From an uncultured Desulfovibrionaceae bacterium (lineage in GTDB: Bacteria; Desulfobacterota; Desulfovibrionia; Desulfovibrionales; Desulfovibrionaceae): a stretch of 8,280 nt of DNA. The position numbers and the translations under genes were made by a program. Below are positions 5,321 through 8,280 of this stretch, piece after piece (position 1 is the first letter of the stretch; every line of letters starts with the position of its first letter). The stretch lies in assembly GCA_949427775.1 (NCBI GenBank), contig CASQEL010000072.1:1-8280 (forward strand), written 5' to 3'. The notes below the pieces were generated by a model that ran no database searches, had not been told where the DNA came from, and saw only the letters and a list, made by a program, of their open reading frames with translations.

Positions 5321-6159
5321 GCAACGTCACATCTTCCGAAACAGCGTCTTCTTCGGAAAAAAATTCTGAACAGACCAAGGTGGAAAATATCCGCGGCGTG
5401 TTCTCCACGCAGGAAATACGCAAGGTGGGCACAGGCACGACCACGCGCAAAACCGTGCAGAAAACGTTCTGGTTCATAGAGCAGCAGCCCGACGGCAGCA
5501 TAGAGAGCCAGCCCATCAACGCCAATTATGTGCCTACCGGGGCCAAGCGCAAGATCAGCATGGACGATCTGATCAACAAATTCGCGCCGGAACCGGAATT
5601 TTACCTGAACTCCGTTTATCCCAAGATGCAGGAGTTGCAGCGTACTGTCAAAAGCGGCGACGAGCATCGGGAAAAAGGGGAAACCTTCGCCGCCGAGTAC
5701 GAATACCAGACAGCGCTCAAGGTCGACGAGGACAATGTACGCGCCAACTTCGGCATCGGCCTGGCCTACTTGCAGCGCGGCGAATCCGACAAGGCCGAAG
5801 ACATCTTCCAACGCCTGGTGCAGCTCGATGCCGCCTTTGAACAGGAACACAAGCACCTGTTCAATGATTTCGGCATCAACCTGCGGAAAAACAAAATGTT
5901 CAAGCAGGCTGTGGAGTATTACGGACGCGCGCTGGAACTGACCGAAAACGACGAAAACCTGCACATGAACATGGCGCGCGCCCTGCTGGAAATCAAAGAT
6001 TTCGATCGGTGCACGCAACACCTGCTCAAGAGCCTTGAGCTGAATCCCGAGCACGAGCCAACGCTCAAATTTCTGTCCTGGCTGCAGCAGAAATCCCTTG
6101 TTCCGGCGGAGCACCAGGACGCTGTCGCGGCCCTGCTCAAAGCCTACGCTCCCCGATAG
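5317..6159 (+). CDS. TPR-repeat protein with an uncharacterised N-terminal domain
   Basis: A 280-residue protein, probably cytoplasmic: no signal peptide or membrane segment. Residues 1-20 are Ser/Thr/Glu-rich and look disordered. Residues 23-95 form a compact module (GVFSTQEIRKVGTG, KTFWFIEQQPDG, FAPEPEFY) that I cannot assign to a named domain. Four TPR-like helix pairs follow at about 110-142, 143-176, 180-213 and 214-247, with typical small and aromatic positions (for example EYEYQTAL, ANFGIGLAYL, AVEYYGRALEL, HLLKSLELNP). A short C-terminal helix closes it. TPRs bind partner proteins, so a scaffold or chaperone-like role is likely, but the partner is unknown. AAGGAA lies six bases upstream and the start overlaps the pyrF stop by four bases. 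It is therefore co-expressed with pyrF and gmk. Codons 14-16 contain seven A in a row. Confidence 0.85.
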   Translation: MSNVTSSETASSSEKNSEQTKVENIRGVFSTQEIRKVGTGTTTRKTVQKTFWFIEQQPDGSIESQPINANYVPTGAKRKISMDDLINKFAPEPEFYLNSVYPKMQELQRTVKSGDEHREKGETFAAEYEYQTALKVDEDNVRANFGIGLAYLQRGESDKAEDIFQRLVQLDAAFEQEHKHLFNDFGINLRKNKMFKQAVEYYGRALELTENDENLHMNMARALLEIKDFDRCTQHLLKSLELNPEHEPTLKFLSWLQQKSLVPAEHQDAVAALLKAYAPR

Positions 6160-6160
6160 C

Positions 6161-6181
6161 GCATTTTCACGTTGAAAATGC
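6161..6181 (+). repeat. Hairpin directly after the TPR stop codon
   Basis: GCATTTTC (6161-6168) and GAAAATGC (6174-6181) form a perfect eight-base-pair stem with loop ACGTT. It begins one base after the TAG stop. Beyond one mismatch, AG (6158-6159) also pairs with CT (6183-6184). No T tract follows. It may be a 3'-end stabiliser for the operon mRNA or a member of a dispersed repeat. Confidence 0.55.
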
Positions 6182-6220
6182 TCTGCCGACTGCGGGAGCA
6201 GGCGGCCGCCGCGATAGGCT

Positions 6221-6243
6221 ACAGCGCACTCTATGTGCGCTGT
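6221..6243. repeat. Nine-base-pair perfect inverted repeat
   Basis: ACAGCGCAC (6221-6229) and GTGCGCTGT (6235-6243) flank a five-base TCTAT loop. The stem is GC-rich and stable but has no T tract on either side. It is a candidate Rho-independent-like end without U run, or a binding site. Confidence 0.5.
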
Positions 6244-6270
6244 TACATGCCGGATCGAGCGTGTCTTTCA

Positions 6271-6296
6271 GCTTTGACTTTGTAAAAACTCAAAGC
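6271..6296. repeat. Seven-base inverted repeat with AT-rich centre
   Basis: GCTTTGA (6271-6277) and TCAAAGC (6290-6296) flank twelve AT-rich bases. The left arm overlaps a good -35-like TTGACT (6274-6279), but no -10 lies at the proper distance. An operator-like role is only a guess. Confidence 0.3.
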
Positions 6297-6306
6297 GCAT
6301 CTGCCT

Positions 6307-6341
6307 CGGTACACCGAAACATATAAAGTTTCGGTGTACCG
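6307..6341. repeat. Fourteen-base-pair perfect inverted repeat
   Basis: CGGTACACCGAAAC (6307-6320) and GTTTCGGTGTACCG (6328-6341) are perfect complements around the loop ATATAAA (6321-6327). This is the strongest secondary structure in the window. The arms contain CCGAAA/TTTCGG, the same half-site found in the palindrome at 6389-6408. The loop holds TATAAA, a -10-like hexamer with no partner -35. Confidence 0.65.
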
Positions 6342-6388
6342 GCCGCCACGCGAGAGCATGGCGCGGTGGTGCAACCGCCGTGAATGAA

Positions 6389-6408
6389 CCGAAAAACGCG
6401 TTTTTCGG
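6389..6408. repeat. Perfect 20-base palindrome upstream of recJ
   Basis: CCGAAAAACG (6389-6398) is followed immediately by its exact reverse complement (6399-6408), so the 20 bases read the same on both strands. The half-site CCGAAA/TTTCGG repeats that of the hairpin at 6307-6341. A dimeric regulator site or cruciform is possible. Confidence 0.55.
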
Positions 6409-6417
6409 CGAATGATC

Positions 6418-6453
6418 TTGACGCAAAATGTGAAATATTTTGTGTTGTACAAT
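6418..6453 (+). promoter_or_regulatory. Candidate recJ promoter region
   Basis: TTGACG (6418-6423) is a good -35, but the hexamer 17 bases on is TGTGTT (6441-6446), a poor -10. TACAAT (6448-6453) is a good -10 without a matching -35 at 16-18 bases. One of these probably starts recJ transcription. The 20-base palindrome ends ten bases upstream of the -35, where a regulator could act. Confidence 0.35.
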
Positions 6454-6497
6454 ACCAAACAGCAACCGCCACAGATGGACAGGCGGAACGGATAATT

Positions 6498-8219
6498 GTG
6501 AAGCGCTGGAATTTTCGTACGTTACCTGAGGCGGCGTCCGTGGCGGCGCGTCCGGAGGCGACATGGGCGGAAGAACTCGGCATCTCGCCGCTGTTGCTGG
6601 ATCTGCTGTGGAAACGCGGCCTTGACTCAAAAACGGAGATGGACGCCTTTCTCTCCCCCAACCTGCGGCTGCTGGCCCCCCCCGATCGCTGGCCCGGTCT
6701 TCCGGAGGCGGCGGAGGTGTTGCGCGACGCCTTGCGGGCCGGAAAATCTCTGGCGGTCTGGGGCGACTACGATGTGGACGGCATCACCTCCACAGCGCTG
6801 GTGCTGGATGTGCTGCAACAGCATGGCATTGAGGCCAGACCCTATCTGCCTGATCGCCGCAGCGAGGGGTACGGACTGAACATTCCCGCGCTGGAGCGGC
6901 TGGCGGCCGAGGGGGTCGCCGCGCTGCTCACGGTGGACTGCGGCATCAGTGACGCCGAGGCCGTGGCCCGCGCCCGCGAGCTGGGCATGACCGTGGTGAT
7001 TTCCGATCACCATCTCCCTCCGCCCACGCTGCCCTCGGCGCACGCCATATGCAATCCCCGTCTGGGGGATTGCCCCTGTCCCCAGTTGGCCGGTGTCGGC
7101 GTGGCCTTTTTCCTTATGGCCGCCGTCAACAGCGGTCTTGCGCCGTATACGGGACGCCGCTGCGATATGCGTGACGTTCTGGATCTGGTGGCGCTGGGCA
7201 CGCTGGCCGATGTCGTCCGTTTATCGGGCCAGAATCGGATTCTGGTGAAAAACGGCCTGCTTAAGATCGCTCAGGCGTCCCGCCCCGGCATTGCCGCCCT
7301 CAAGGTCGTCAGCGGATTCAATGCGGCGGCATCCCTGGGCGGAGGACAGGTTGTTTTCAGCCTGGCTCCCCGCGTCAATGCCGCGGGACGCCTGGGAGAA
7401 GCCGGGTTGGCTCTGCGGCTGCTGCGCGCCGCTACCCATGAGGAGGCCGCTCCCCTGGCCCAGGAGCTGGATCTCATGAATACGCGGCGCCGTTCCGAAG
7501 AAGAGCGTATTCATAAAGAAGCCAGAGTGCTGGCCGCCGCCCAGGAACACCGCGCCGGGCTGGTTCTCCACGGCAATGACTGGCATCCCGGCGTCATCGG
7601 CATCGTGGCCTCCCGCATTGTGGACGAATTTTACCGTCCCACGCTCATTCTGTGCGACGACAACGGCTCCATCAAGGGATCGGGACGATCTGTGCAGGAA
7701 TTTGATTTGCACGCGGGGCTCAGCGCCATCAGCGACGTGTTTCTCGGTTTCGGCGGGCACAGGCTGGCGGCCGGCGTGCGGCTGGAAGCCCACAAACTGA
7801 AAGAACTGCGGGACCGCTTTGATGCCGTCGTGCGGGACGCCATAGGCAGCGCCCCCCTCACGCCCGGTCTGACCCTGGACGGAGAGCTGGATTTCGCCGC
7901 AGCCAGCGACTTTACATTCCTGAAGGAGCTGGAACTGCTCCAACCGTTCGGCGCCGGCAATGCGGAACCGGTGTTCGCTTCGCCGCCCCTGACCGTGCGG
8001 AACCGGCGCACGTTCGGACATGCCCGTGAACACGTCATTCTGGAAGTCACGGATCAAACCTCCGGCATCACGTTGCACGCCAAAGCCTGGCGGCAGGCCG
8101 AACTGCTTCCGGAGTCCGTCAAGGGACAGCGCATCCGCCTGGCCTACACGCCGCGCATCGACACATATAACGGCGCTGCCACCGTGGATATCCGCGTGAA
8201 GGACTGGAAACCGGATTGA
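6498..8219 (+). CDS. recJ: Single-stranded-DNA-specific 5'-3' exonuclease RecJ
   Basis: From the GTG at 6498 the product is 573 residues, close to E. coli RecJ (577). RecJ degrades 5' ends of single-stranded DNA in RecFOR recombination, mismatch repair and base-excision repair, using Mn2+/Mg2+. Seen: DHH phosphoesterase domain with GDYDVDG (89-95; D90, D92, D94), TVDCG (D147), ISDHH (168-172) and LADVV (D238). The DHHA1 part has NAAGR (294-298), DWHPGVIGIVASRI (361-374), GSGRS (394-398) and GGHRLAAG (419-426). An OB-fold tail follows PFGAGN (483-488). All metal ligands are present. The frame stays open back to an ATG at 6384, but that start lacks a ribosome site and lies next to the palindrome. 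The GTG has GGA five bases upstream, starts at the expected KRWNFR, and gives the normal length. A run of eight C lies at codons 60-62. The stop codon coincides with an insertion-sequence end. Confidence 0.94.
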   Translation: MKRWNFRTLPEAASVAARPEATWAEELGISPLLLDLLWKRGLDSKTEMDAFLSPNLRLLAPPDRWPGLPEAAEVLRDALRAGKSLAVWGDYDVDGITSTALVLDVLQQHGIEARPYLPDRRSEGYGLNIPALERLAAEGVAALLTVDCGISDAEAVARARELGMTVVISDHHLPPPTLPSAHAICNPRLGDCPCPQLAGVGVAFFLMAAVNSGLAPYTGRRCDMRDVLDLVALGTLADVVRLSGQNRILVKNGLLKIAQASRPGIAALKVVSGFNAAASLGGGQVVFSLAPRVNAAGRLGEAGLALRLLRAATHEEAAPLAQELDLMNTRRRSEEERIHKEARVLAAAQEHRAGLVLHGNDWHPGVIGIVASRIVDEFYRPTLILCDDNGSIKGSGRSVQEFDLHAGLSAISDVFLGFGGHRLAAGVRLEAHKLKELRDRFDAVVRDAIGSAPLTPGLTLDGELDFAAASDFTFLKELELLQPFGAGNAEPVFASPPLTVRNRRTFGHAREHVILEVTDQTSGITLHAKAWRQAELLPESVKGQRIRLAYTPRIDTYNGAATVDIRVKDWKPD

Positions 8220-8280
8220 CATCCTCCCCCGCCTGAAGTGAGGGATTCCCGGCGGAAGCACGCTTGCGATTGCCCCCCTG
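8216..8280 (-). mobile_element. Right end of an IS200/IS605 (TnpB-type) element, continuing past the window
   Basis: The plus strand TTGACATCCTCCCCCGCC (8216-8233), then TGAAGTGAGGGATTCC, matches in style the well-known 3' end of IS605/IS1341 elements. On the minus strand it reads as a hairpin followed by GGAGGATGTCAA. The imperfect stem is about 8226-8233 against 8237-8244. In that orientation the transposon, and any tnpB, would lie to the right on the minus strand with this end nearest recJ. The end is the part that in relatives also forms the 3' part of the TnpB guide RNA. On the minus strand, 8280 down to the junction is open in the frame reading AGNPSLQAGEDV, as seen at some TnpB tails. 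No transposase is in the window, so a solo end or MITE is possible. Confidence 0.6.

Larger units (their letters stand above)
6160..6497. other. Non-coding, inverted-repeat-rich region between TPR gene and recJ
   Basis: This 338-base gap has no believable gene in either strand; the frame extending recJ upstream to 6384 passes through palindromes and lacks a ribosome site. It is more AT-rich than the genes from about 6243 onward. It holds five clear inverted repeats (listed separately), a GGCGGCCGCC palindrome (6201-6210) and a candidate recJ promoter. No stem here has a T tract typical of an intrinsic terminator. Confidence 0.6.

Noticed and set aside
5357..5363. A7 run as a programmed -1 frameshift site in the TPR gene
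   Set aside because: The run is out of phase with the A_AAA_AAA slippery pattern, and the frame continues normally through a full TPR protein.
6243..6458. Small minus-strand gene between the TPR gene and recJ
   Set aside because: The translation has no family resemblance, lacks a ribosome site and runs through the inverted repeats.
6384..6497. N-terminal extension of recJ by 38 residues from an ATG at 6384
   Set aside because: The extension crosses the palindrome and the candidate promoter, has no Shine-Dalgarno, and would make RecJ longer than usual. The GTG at 6498 starts at the expected family position.
6490..6504. Resemblance to a lac operator half (GGATAATTGTGAAG)
   Set aside because: Only short pieces match and in the wrong arrangement. 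It coincides with the recJ ribosome site and GTG start, so it is chance.
7221..8261. Long minus-strand open frame antisense to recJ
   Set aside because: It is a shadow of recJ with no recognisable domain and no ribosome site.

Overview
The window is GC-rich bacterial chromosome with densely packed genes. Gene content and protein style suggest a sulfate-reducing deltaproteobacterium of the Desulfovibrio group. The main clues are a yicC-remA(DUF370)-gmk cluster joined to pyrF, a TPR protein and recJ, a DJ-1D-like PfpI protein and an FmdB-type zinc ribbon. This taxonomic call is inference from protein resemblance, not from a marker gene.

Layout. 102-1412 (+) is mtaB, a tRNA methylthiotransferase. 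It converges on a DJ-1/PfpI-family gene (1512-2096, -), with two GC-rich hairpins in the gap. The 327-base divergent region 2097-2423 holds two back-to-back sigma70-like promoters sharing one -10 core, an intrinsic-terminator-like hairpin close downstream of the rightward promoter, and two more hairpins. One of these abuts the Shine-Dalgarno sequence of a small FmdB-like zinc-ribbon gene (2424-2675, +). After a hairpin-rich 177-base gap with a possible sigma54 site comes a tight five-gene run: yicC (2853-3734), remA-like (3744-3998), gmk (4002-4619), pyrF (4619-5320) and a TPR protein (5317-6159). Spacings are 9, 3, -1 and -4 bases, so this is almost certainly one transcription unit. A 338-base non-coding region (6160-6497) contains a series of strong inverted repeats. 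It precedes recJ (6498-8219), best started at GTG. At the recJ stop codon begins what looks like the right end of an IS200/IS605 (TnpB-type) element lying mostly beyond the window.

Function. The operon mixes RNA turnover (YicC endoribonuclease), a DNA-binding regulator family (RemA), GMP phosphorylation (Gmk), the last step of UMP synthesis (PyrF) and an uncharacterised TPR scaffold. The yicC-remA-gmk order matches the arrangement known in Bacillus. Flanking genes serve tRNA modification and DNA repair. Most genes are ordinary housekeeping genes. The unusual material is in the non-coding stretches, the TPR protein, and the insertion-sequence junction at recJ. No complete new system is evident.
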